A stretch of DNA of 7,298 nucleotides from Burkholderiales bacterium (GTDB taxonomy: Bacteria; Pseudomonadota; Gammaproteobacteria; Burkholderiales; UBA11063), in contig JAJFBO010000081.1 of the NCBI GenBank assembly GCA_020697025.1, positions 1 through 7,298 on the forward strand. Reading direction: 5' to 3'. The position numbers and the translations under genes were made by a program. Every line of letters starts with the position of its first letter. Position 1 is the stretch's first letter. The notes beneath the pieces were generated by a model. That model was not told where the DNA came from and ran no database searches. It saw only the letters and a list, made by a program, of their open reading frames with translations. This document shows positions 1 to 5,795 of the stretch, in pieces.

Positions 1-1289
1 GTCTGATTAAACTTAGCATTTGCTTTGGCTGTTTTGTACATTTTTTCGGCAATTTCCCGTTTGTTTTGCATTTTAGCCACAGTCGATAGATTATTATCAA
101 CTTCTGTAAAAGCAGTTTTTACTGTTTGCACATAGTTGTAATATGCTACGTAATATTGTGCCTTGGCTTTTTTAACTATCTGGTCAATCCCTAAATTAAG
201 TATCGGCATATTAACTGCTGCAGTTGCTGCCCAAAAATTACCGCTGGGATTAAATAAGCCGCTTAACTGGGAACTAAAAGCTCCGAGGGGAGAAGTTAAT
301 ACAATACTTGGAAAATAATTACTATAGGCAACACCAATATCTACATTAGCCGCTTTTAATTGCTCTTCTGATTGCATTATATCTGGACGGTTAAGAAGTA
401 CGGTAGATGGTAGATTACCTGGGATTTTGCCATCAGTTTTGATATTCTCAAATTTATTATTAGTAGCAATAGTTCCGGGGTTTTTATTCATTAAAACTTG
501 TAGGGCATTCTCAGTATGAACAATATTATCTTCTATAGAAGGTATATTCATTTTGGCATTTTGTAATTGAATTTCATATTGATCTACATCATTACTAGTT
601 GTAATTCCATTTTGGTACTGAAGTTTTGCTAAATGTAAGCCTTCATCAATATCTGTTATTAACTTATTTTCTTCCTCAAGCTGATCTTTTAGTGCAAGTA
701 AAGAGAAATAACTACCAGCGACTTGGCTAATCACGGTTAAACGTACTGCATTCTTTGCAGCTTTGGTTGCTTCTAGATTAAATTTTGCCATATCAGCTTG
801 CTTTAATTGCTTCATAATATTTAATGAATAAACAGGTATCAGGCCGGCCTGATAAAAAGTAAAATCAGAAACATTGGCAATAGGGGTACCGCCAACTGGT
901 GGTATTCCATTAATATTGAACCCTTGCCCTGTAGTAACCGACCCGCCTAAATTTATTACAGGGACCCATGCCATATTAACTTGTTTTAGCTGTGCGCTGG
1001 CAGCATTAATATTACCAATCGCCATTTGAATATTATTATTATTTTCTAAAGCCTGTGTAATTAGATCATTTAAAACCGGATCATTAAACTTTTCCCACCA
1101 CTTAGTATCGGATAAATTTAATTGTGTGGGAGACAACGGATTATTGTGTGCCCAAGCCTCTGGTGCTGTTATATTTGGTTGCGTATAATCTGGTCCAAAC
1201 AGAGAGCAGCTAGTAACAATGGTAGCAATCAGGCAAATAAATGTATTAGTAAGTAAGCAACAATTTATTTTTTTTACAATAAGTTTCAT
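1..1289 (-). CDS. NodT-type outer-membrane efflux lipoprotein, C-terminus cut by window edge
   Basis: This is the outer-membrane channel of a tripartite efflux pump (TolC/NodT family). It forms a trimeric beta-barrel with a periplasmic alpha-helical tunnel that receives substrate from the EmrA-like adaptor encoded just upstream. I translated it by hand from ATG at 1289; 429 codons are open to the left edge with no stop, so the last few dozen residues are missing (family members are usually about 450-490 aa). The N-terminus is a lipoprotein signal peptide: basic residues, a hydrophobic stretch, then a lipobox ending VTSC with the lipidated Cys at 28, followed by the family-typical GPDY. Other landmarks are WWEKFNDPVLNDLI (64-77), LLNRPDI (298-304), YFPSI (325-329) and PILNLG (362-367), which mark the two outer-membrane-efflux repeats. 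It starts 12 bp after the emrA-like stop with only a weak GGAT as ribosome site, so it is probably the third gene of the same transcript. The substrate cannot be read from the sequence. Confidence 0.93.
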   Translation of the reverse strand, partial: MKLIVKKINCCLLTNTFICLIATIVTSCSLFGPDYTQPNITAPEAWAHNNPLSPTQLNLSDTKWWEKFNDPVLNDLITQALENNNNIQMAIGNINAASAQLKQVNMAWVPVINLGGSVTTGQGFNINGIPPVGGTPIANVSDFTFYQAGLIPVYSLNIMKQLKQADMAKFNLEATKAAKNAVRLTVISQVAGSYFSLLALKDQLEEENKLITDIDEGLHLAKLQYQNGITTSNDVDQYEIQLQNAKMNIPSIEDNIVHTENALQVLMNKNPGTIATNNKFENIKTDGKIPGNLPSTVLLNRPDIMQSEEQLKAANVDIGVAYSNYFPSIVLTSPLGAFSSQLSGLFNPSGNFWAATAAVNMPILNLGIDQIVKKAKAQYYVAYYNYVQTVKTAFTEVDNNLSTVAKMQNKREIAEKMYKTAKANAKFNQ

Positions 1290-1301
1290 TTTTTATCCAT
1301 A

Positions 1302-2201
1302 TCAAAGTGTATTAATTTCTACTTTTGCACTAGCCCCAATGCGTAATGGATATTTAGGGTCATTATCTACTTTTATGCGCACAGTAAAACGCTGTGTAAC
1401 TTTTACCCAATTGCCTGTTGCATTTTGTGCTGGAAGTAAGGAAAAAGTTGTGCCACTTGCATAACTCATGCTTTGTACAGTACCGGTATATTTATGGTCA
1501 TCATACATATCTAATATAATTTCTACCTTTTGCCCAGGCTTAATTCGCCCTAACTGAGTTTCTTTAAAATTAGCATCTACCCACCACTTGTCATTACTTA
1601 CGATGCCAAACATGGATTGCCCGGCATTTAAAAATTCACCAGGCATTAAAGTATTCAGATTAGAAATATATCCATCCATTGGAGCAGCAAATTTAGTATA
1701 ATTGCGATTATCAATATCTAGTTGCGTCTTAGCACTTTCCAGATTAGTCATTGTGTTTTGATAGTTTTGCAGTGAGATAGTATTAGCTTCACGAAGCTTT
1801 TTATAGCGGTTTGCGGTTTGTAGGGCAAAATCATATGCTACTTTATCTTTTATATTCTGGCCACGTTGGATATTAATTTGTGACTTTACCGCGTTAACTT
1901 GTTCTACCTGGCTATTATAAGCTTGCCTAGCCCCAGTTTCAGATAATTTGTAATCAACAGGGTTTATAGTAAACAGTATATCGCCTTTATGGACAAATTG
2001 ATTATTTTTAACATTCAAAGTCTCTAAATAACCAGTAACTTTAGGCGCAACATTTACTATATTGGCTGAAACATATGCATTATCTGTACTAGGATGTAAT
2101 CGCTCGTAACGAAAATAAAAATATATTCCAGCTATGACACAAATAATAAGTATGATACCGATAATAGCATGCTTGCTGCTTGATTTTTTTTCATTATTCA
2201 T
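1302..2201 (-). CDS. emrA: EmrA/HlyD-family periplasmic adaptor of a multidrug efflux pump
   Basis: This is a membrane-fusion protein linking the EmrB-like inner-membrane transporter to the NodT-like outer-membrane channel. It has 299 residues: a cytoplasmic tail, one transmembrane anchor (about 12-30), the family signature DNAYVSANIVNVAPKVTGYL (40-59) opening the first lipoyl half, a helical hairpin (about 87-166), the second lipoyl half APMDGYIS (173-180), and a beta-barrel/membrane-proximal part. The segment from SGTTFSLLPAQ (249-259) through NATGNWVKVTQR (260-271) is close to diagnostic for the EmrA branch. It is clearly shorter than E. coli EmrA (390 aa), and the shortfall lies in the hairpin. 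The start at 2201 has AAGGA (2215-2211) nine bases upstream. It follows emrB after 53 bp and precedes the outer-membrane gene by 12 bp, so all three are probably co-transcribed. The symbol reflects family membership; orthology to E. coli emrA is not proven. Confidence 0.93.
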   Translation of the reverse strand: MNNEKKSSSKHAIIGIILIICVIAGIYFYFRYERLHPSTDNAYVSANIVNVAPKVTGYLETLNVKNNQFVHKGDILFTINPVDYKLSETGARQAYNSQVEQVNAVKSQINIQRGQNIKDKVAYDFALQTANRYKKLREANTISLQNYQNTMTNLESAKTQLDIDNRNYTKFAAPMDGYISNLNTLMPGEFLNAGQSMFGIVSNDKWWVDANFKETQLGRIKPGQKVEIILDMYDDHKYTGTVQSMSYASGTTFSLLPAQNATGNWVKVTQRFTVRIKVDNDPKYPLRIGASAKVEINTL

Positions 2202-2254
2202 ATTTTTGTTTCCTTAAGTGTTACTCTTTCATCTACGTAAATAAGTTATTAGTC

Positions 2255-3772
2255 TTAATGCATAATCTCAACTTTAGTTCCGGGTTTTGGTTTTTTTAGT
2301 ACAAATGGAATCCATAAAATTAGCGCGGTTCCCAAAAACCCAGCCCATATAGTATCAATATTAGCTACTAAAAAAGATTGTGCCTGAATTAAACCGCTTA
2401 CTATCTGTGTTTTAACTATTAATGTAGGATGTAATGCTGAAAGTCCCTGGAAAAAATGATTAAATTCAGGGTTGGACATGCTTATATGGCTAATTTGGTC
2501 ATGCCAGGATGCTTGCTGTTGATGTGAGATTAATGTAGCGGCTATTGATGTCCCGACTGAACTGCCGATATTACGAAAGAAATTAAAAACTCCTGTAGAG
2601 TCACTTGATAAGTTAGCTGGCAATGTAACAAAAGCGCATTGCATTAGCATAACAAAAGTTCCGGTTAAGCCAACTCCCTGAAGAGTAACGGTAGTTAGTA
2701 TCAAGCTTTTTGAGACATTGTCGCCAAATGAAATGAGCAGGTAATTAGACAATTCAAATATAAGCAGGGCTATAAAAATTAACTTGCGTGGGTCGATTTT
2801 TTTACTTAATATAATAAATATAGGTGCTGCTAAAAAAGCGAATACACCTCTTGGAGCTGTAATGTAACCCGCTAAATCTACTGGGTAGCCATACCCTTGC
2901 TGTAATAGCGTAGGGAAATAGGCTAATGCCATGACTACCGTTACCATAAAGCCAAATACTAAAAGACATGACATATTAAAATTAAAATCTTTAAATAATT
3001 TAAAGTTGACCACAGATTTACCTAGCAATCCACGCCAGATAAAAAATATGATGCTAAGAATGCCGGTGGCTAAAACAATTATCATTTCTGCAGATTCAAA
3101 CCAGTTATTCTGATTTCCTTCATCAAGGAAAAACTCTAAACATGAAACCCCGATTACCATAAAGATAAAGCTTGTGAAATCAATAGGTACGTCTTCTTTT
3201 TTGCTTTCGTCCATAAGAAGCAAAACTAAAATAAACCCTATTATACATACTGGGACATTAACATAAAATATCCAGCGCCAGCTAAGATGTTCAACCAGAT
3301 ATCCGCCAAAAAGCGGACCAATTACCGGCCCTAGTACTAAACACATACTATACACAGTCATGATTTTTGGTTGTTCTTCCTGGCTGAAATTATCGACAAT
3401 ATATGCTTGTGCCAGCGATGGCAGGAATGCTCCGCCTATACCCTGCATTAGACGAAATACTACCATTTCTGGTAAATTAGTTGACATTCCACACAAAACA
3501 GATGATATGCCAAATACTATAGTTGAAAATATAATGATAGTTTTCATTCCAAACTTTTTAGATACAATACCAGTTAGAGGAATAAATACTGCAGCAGCAA
3601 CAATATAACTGGTCATAGTTAATGATACTTCATTAATATTGGCGTTTAAAGCACCCATAATGTTTGGCAATGCAACAGATACGATAGTTAAATCAACAAT
3701 TTCAGCCAATGCTAATATGCTAACAGCTAAAGCAATTATAGTGCGTTTTTCAGCCCAAAAGTTAGTGTTCAT
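2255..3772 (-). CDS. emrB: EmrB/QacA-type MFS drug:proton antiporter (DHA2, 14 TM)
   Basis: This is the inner-membrane engine of the pump, a proton-driven exporter of the DHA2 (14-helix) family. At 505 residues it has the usual length (E. coli EmrB is 512). Visible signatures are DLTIVSVALPNI (27-38, motif D1 with its membrane-embedded Asp), the motif A-like loop GIVSKKFGMKT (68-78), the motif B Arg in RLMQGIGGAF (107-116), the antiporter motif C GPVIGPLFGGYL (148-159), SWRWIFYVNVPV (164-175), LDEGNQNNWFES (216-227), APRGV (306-310) and FNFFRNIGSSVGTS (396-409). It is first in the operon, reversing the E. coli emrA-emrB order. ATG at 3772 is the only normal start before an in-frame stop upstream, and no Shine-Dalgarno is visible. 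A promoter ending at 3786 would leave a leader of only about 7 nt. Substrates are unknown; the EmrB family exports hydrophobic, often uncoupler-like or antibiotic compounds. Confidence 0.95.
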   Translation of the reverse strand: MNTNFWAEKRTIIALAVSILALAEIVDLTIVSVALPNIMGALNANINEVSLTMTSYIVAAAVFIPLTGIVSKKFGMKTIIIFSTIVFGISSVLCGMSTNLPEMVVFRLMQGIGGAFLPSLAQAYIVDNFSQEEQPKIMTVYSMCLVLGPVIGPLFGGYLVEHLSWRWIFYVNVPVCIIGFILVLLLMDESKKEDVPIDFTSFIFMVIGVSCLEFFLDEGNQNNWFESAEMIIVLATGILSIIFFIWRGLLGKSVVNFKLFKDFNFNMSCLLVFGFMVTVVMALAYFPTLLQQGYGYPVDLAGYITAPRGVFAFLAAPIFIILSKKIDPRKLIFIALLIFELSNYLLISFGDNVSKSLILTTVTLQGVGLTGTFVMLMQCAFVTLPANLSSDSTGVFNFFRNIGSSVGTSIAATLISHQQQASWHDQISHISMSNPEFNHFFQGLSALHPTLIVKTQIVSGLIQAQSFLVANIDTIWAGFLGTALILWIPFVLKKPKPGTKVEIMH

Positions 3773-3785
3773 AGCGAAGATGGTT

Positions 3786-3815
3786 ATTAAAAAAATGTTT
3801 AATATTGGCTGTCAA
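3786..3815 (-). promoter_or_regulatory. Predicted sigma70-type promoter of the efflux operon
   Basis: Reading the minus strand, a perfect -35 TTGACA (3815-3810) is followed after 18 bp by TTTAAT (3791-3786), a 5/6 match to the -10 consensus. Transcription would start near 3779, giving emrB an almost leaderless mRNA, which fits its lack of a ribosome binding site. A second TTGACA (3922-3917) with TTTAAT 19 bp further on (3897-3892) could be an alternative start giving a longer leader. Confidence 0.6.
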
Positions 3816-3826
3816 AAATAGACAGC
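3808..3826. promoter_or_regulatory. Inverted repeat over the -35 box, candidate operator
   Basis: A perfect inverted repeat with arms GCTGTC and GACAGC separated by 7 bp covers 3808-3826 and contains the TTGACA -35 box of the efflux promoter. A dimeric repressor (MarR or TetR type would be usual for such pumps) bound here would block RNA polymerase. No regulator gene lies in the window, so the cognate protein is unknown. It is not followed by a T tract, which argues against a terminator. Confidence 0.45.
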
Positions 3827-4037
3827 TTAAATTTAATAAGTTTAGTTACTTGGCATTTTACGTAAAAGCGCATTTTATCATAATTTAAGACATTAAACCT
3901 TACCAATTTACAGATGTGTCAATATGGCTTTATGATTTAAACTATATGTATAATAACTGTATATTTTATAATGCTTTGTAAAAGCCAAAACTGTAAAAGC
4001 TAAGACACAAATTGGAAAGCTGATCTATTAAATAATA

Positions 4038-4046
4038 TGTTATAAT
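4038..4046 (+). promoter_or_regulatory. Extended -10 promoter (TGTTATAAT)
   Basis: TG at 4038-4039, one base, then a perfect TATAAT at 4041-4046 forms a consensus extended -10 element. The expected -35 position, 17 bp upstream, reads AGCTGA and is poor, as is tolerated for extended -10 promoters. Transcription would start near 4053 and give an RNA of about 245-250 nt up to the terminator at 4280-4301. In such AT-rich DNA a chance TATAAT is possible; the TG extension raises confidence. Confidence 0.5.
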
Positions 4047-4134
4047 TACACTTGTCGTAGGAGATTGTATATCAGTTTAATAAGCTTTAAGTGCTAAATT
4101 TACATCTAAGAGCTATAAAAACAACAGGTATACA

Positions 4135-4198
4135 AATTGGTTGATATGAAGCTGTACGTTATGGAATATATTAATTAATTAGGTTAAATAAGCCAATT
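4135..4198 (+). repeat. Inverted repeat within the dusB leader (AATTGGTT / AAGCCAATT)
   Basis: AATTGGTT at 4135-4142 can pair with AGCCAATT at 4191-4198 (eight pairs, one of them G-U), enclosing 48 nt. The right arm ends five bases before the Shine-Dalgarno sequence of the small ORF. The stem could be part of an RNA fold controlling access to that ribosome site, but it is short and AT-rich and could be fortuitous. Confidence 0.3.
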
Positions 4199-4203
4199 AC
4201 CAC

Positions 4204-4212
4204 AGGAGAAGG
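4204..4212 (+). promoter_or_regulatory. Near-consensus Shine-Dalgarno of the small leader ORF
   Basis: AGGAGAAGG lies just upstream of ATG 4215, with AGGAG six bases from the start codon. It is by far the strongest ribosome binding site seen in the window, while dusB and emrB have none visible. That contrast is the main reason to take the 13-codon ORF seriously. Confidence 0.6.
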
Positions 4213-4214
4213 TT

Positions 4215-4256
4215 ATGCTAACTTTGTTTTTAGTAAGCCGTAATACGGATGTATAA
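4215..4256 (+). CDS. 13-codon small ORF / possible leader peptide upstream of dusB
   Basis: ATG at 4215 opens a 13-codon frame, MLTLFLVSRNTDV, ending in TAA at 4254-4256. It has an excellent Shine-Dalgarno at ideal spacing, lies downstream of an extended -10 promoter and is followed 23 bp later by an intrinsic terminator. It is in the same frame as dusB: after the TAA there are 20 sense codons, with no normal start codon, before the dusB ATG. The peptide is hydrophobic at its start and has no run of one amino acid of the kind used by biosynthetic attenuators. It could be a regulatory leader, a short secreted or membrane peptide, or a chance ORF inside a small RNA. I do not recognise it. Confidence 0.4.
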   Translation: MLTLFLVSRNTDV

Positions 4257-4279
4257 AATTACTCTAATAATAATTTCAT

Positions 4280-4301
4280 AGCCCTTAATAAGGGCTTTTT
4301 T
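4280..4301 (+). terminator. Intrinsic terminator between the small ORF and dusB
   Basis: The stem AGCCCTT (4280-4286) / AAGGGCT (4290-4296) has a 3-nt loop AAT and runs straight into a T tract at 4296-4301. It works only on the plus strand, since the opposite strand has no T tract after the stem. It would end transcripts starting near 4053, including the small ORF, and so limits transcription entering dusB from upstream. Confidence 0.85.
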
Positions 4302-4316
4302 ACTAATAAAATTTTT

Positions 4317-5330
4317 ATGTACAAAATAGTATTATCTCCTATGGCAGGCATTACCGATTCGCCATTTCGCCATATTTCCCGTAAGTATGGCGCAGATATT
4401 ACTATATCAGAAATGTTAACTGCCCAAACCAATCTATGGGGCAGCGTTAAAAGCCAGCAGCGGCTTCACGACTTATTTACTCATGATGACAAAAGTAAAA
4501 TTATTCAAATAGCAGGCGCAAGTCCAGAGGTCATTGTCAATGCTGTGATGCATTGCCAGGCAATTGGAGCTGGCGCTATTGAAATTAACATGGGTTGCCC
4601 GGCAAAAAAAGTATGTAACGTATTAGCTGGTTCAGCTTTACTAAAAGATGAAAAACTAGTTACAAATATTCTAAAAGCAGCAGTCGAGGCTTCTGAAATA
4701 CCTGTGATGCTAAAAACTCGTTTAGGTTGGGATGACCAACAACAAAATATTTTAACTATTGCCAGAATTGCCGAAGATTGTGGGATTAGTTCACTTGCCA
4801 TTCATGGGCGTAACCGATGTGATATGTATAATGGCGTAGCGCGTTATGAATTAATCGCAACAGTTAAACAGCAATTAGAAATACCAGTATATGCCAATGG
4901 AGACTTAACAACCCCAGAAAAAGTTTGGCAAGTATTAGATTATACTGCTGCCAATGGGGCTTATATTGGCAGGGCAACTTTGGGACAGCCATGGATTTTC
5001 AGGCAAATTAAAGAGTATCTAACTAGTGGTAGTTATACTGAGATAAGTGCCAATGAAAAATATGCTACAATTTTGGAGCATATAAAGCTTATATACCAAC
5101 ATTATGGCGAAATTATGGGATACCGTATTGCCCGCAAACATATAAAATGGTATTGGCAAAAATTATTCGCTAATACTAATGTTTTAAAAGCACAGGGAAC
5201 AGATTTAACAAATATGACTGAGTCTTATTTGAATGAAGTAAACGAAGACTTAACTAAAATTAACCAGCTTGAGTCTTCTACCGAACAATATCAATTAGTA
5301 AAATCAATACTAGAAGCAAGATTAGTATAA
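4317..5330 (+). CDS. dusB: tRNA-dihydrouridine synthase B (DusB family)
   Basis: This flavoenzyme uses FMN and NADPH to reduce specific uridines in tRNA to dihydrouridine in the cytoplasm; E. coli DusB modifies U17. The 337-residue product has an FMN-binding TIM barrel and then the helical tRNA-binding domain. Landmarks are SPMAGITDSPFR (7-18), the family active-site segment NMGCPAKKV (91-99) with catalytic Cys94, LAGSALL (103-109), the FMN-contacting Lys133 in LKTRLGW, IHGRNR (162-167), YANGDL (192-197), YIGRATLGQPWIFR (216-229) and GYRIARKHIKWY (268-279). The NMGCPAKK sequence and overall similarity favour DusB over DusA or DusC. The first barrel strand begins almost at Met1, so the protein lacks roughly the first 8 residues of E. 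coli DusB. ATG 4317 has no Shine-Dalgarno and lies 15 nt after the terminator T tract. No fis gene follows, unlike the dusB-fis pair of enterobacteria. Confidence 0.93.
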   Translation: MYKIVLSPMAGITDSPFRHISRKYGADITISEMLTAQTNLWGSVKSQQRLHDLFTHDDKSKIIQIAGASPEVIVNAVMHCQAIGAGAIEINMGCPAKKVCNVLAGSALLKDEKLVTNILKAAVEASEIPVMLKTRLGWDDQQQNILTIARIAEDCGISSLAIHGRNRCDMYNGVARYELIATVKQQLEIPVYANGDLTTPEKVWQVLDYTAANGAYIGRATLGQPWIFRQIKEYLTSGSYTEISANEKYATILEHIKLIYQHYGEIMGYRIARKHIKWYWQKLFANTNVLKAQGTDLTNMTESYLNEVNEDLTKINQLESSTEQYQLVKSILEARLV

Positions 5331-5352
5331 AATATTGCTAAATATTTAATCT
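5319..5352. terminator. Weak AT-rich hairpin at the convergent dusB / nuclease junction
   Basis: AGATTA (5319-5324) pairs with TAATCT (5347-5352), and inside it AATATT (5331-5336) pairs with AATATT (5341-5346) around a GCTA loop, with an asymmetric bulge between. T-rich DNA follows on the plus strand (TTATTTTATT from 5352). It overlaps both stop codons and could act as a shared terminator for the two converging genes. The stem has little GC, so confidence is low. Confidence 0.3.
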
Positions 5353-5795
5353 TATTTTATTAAGTCTTCAATTTGCTTAGACATTTTTATATTTTTCATA
5401 TCAAATGAACAATTATAATTTTTTTTAAACATTTTTTCAAACCTTTGTCTATCTGTTTTGGCACTCGGGAATTCATTCGCACTAGCTACTATAAAAGCAT
5501 GTTTTTTTCCAGTAACTTCAAAATTTTGTAATGAAGTCTCTAATTGCGCTACAGCATGTTTAATATCTTTTCCTTTTAGCTCAATAAAACATGAGAAAAT
5601 TTCTTTAAATATGAAAATATAGTCACAACGTTTTTCTATATGCGAAGAATTGTATACACAACCATCTACTTTTATTTTACGTAAATTTTTTCGCTCTTCT
5701 AGGGTTGAATTAATCTCAAAGCGTCTTTTATTTTCTTCACAAGAGTGTGAGCTGGTGGTGCAAGTTTTACATCGCTGGTCATTAACACTTATCAT
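5352..5795 (-). CDS. Small putative PD-(D/E)XK nuclease paired with the ATPase
   Basis: This 147-residue protein has a sequence pattern typical of the restriction-endonuclease fold: Asp58 (RCDYIFIF, 56-63), then Glu72-x-Lys74 (FIELKGKD, 70-77), then a helix with Gln84 (HAVAQLE, 80-86). That matches D-(X)n-E-X-K plus the downstream Gln found in many such nucleases, so metal-dependent cleavage of DNA or RNA is inferred. Asp44 (KVDG) is another possible acidic ligand. The N-terminus carries Cys9, Cys12, His17 and Cys19, which could bind zinc. Its ATG overlaps the ATPase TAA by one base (TAATG) and there is no strong Shine-Dalgarno, pointing to translational coupling and a shared function. It resembles the nuclease halves of ATPase-nuclease anti-phage modules in layout, but I cannot assign a named family. 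No membrane segment or signal peptide is visible. The nuclease call is from motif reading alone. Confidence 0.75.
   Translation of the reverse strand: MISVNDQRCKTCTTSSHSCEENKRRFEINSTLEERKNLRKIKVDGCVYNSSHIEKRCDYIFIFKEIFSCFIELKGKDIKHAVAQLETSLQNFEVTGKKHAFIVASANEFPSAKTDRQRFEKMFKKNYNCSFDMKNIKMSKQIEDLIK

Larger units (their letters stand above)
3773..4316. other. Divergent intergenic region between the efflux operon and dusB
   Basis: This 544-bp stretch holds no long gene and no tRNA that I can recognise. The left part (3773-3925) carries the minus-strand efflux promoter signals. The middle (3926-4040) is very AT-rich, contains two more TATAAT strings (3949-3954 and 3967-3972) without a convincing -35, and has three copies of GTAAAAGC (3862-3869, 3978-3985, 3993-4000). 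The right part (4041-4301) looks like a plus-strand transcribed leader: extended -10 promoter, short inverted repeat, 13-codon ORF with a strong ribosome site, and intrinsic terminator. Confidence 0.7.

Noticed and set aside
1219..1464. Plus-strand ORF of 81 codons opposite the nodT start and the emrA-like 3' end
   Set aside because: It lies antisense to two well-supported genes, starts without a ribosome site and shows no recognisable protein features.
2931..3821. Three plus-strand ORFs (2931-3113, 3360-3608, 3639-3821) across the emrB-like gene
   Set aside because: They are antisense shadows of a clear membrane transporter; the last merely runs through its promoter.
3862..4000. Three copies of GTAAAAGC (3862, 3978, 3993) as regulatory iterons or a CRISPR start
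   Set aside because: The units are 8 bp, unevenly spaced and imperfectly extended; in AT-rich DNA this is likely chance.
4053..4301. Transcribed leader as a known structured RNA (tRNA, 6S RNA, CsrB-like RNA, riboswitch)
   Set aside because: No tRNA arms are present, the long pairing of 6S RNA is not seen, and only four scattered GGA triplets occur, not presented in clear hairpin loops. I could not recognise any riboswitch core.
4505..4801. Minus-strand ORF of 98 codons inside dusB
   Set aside because: It is antisense to the conserved barrel of dusB, and its length is explained by the codon pattern of that gene.
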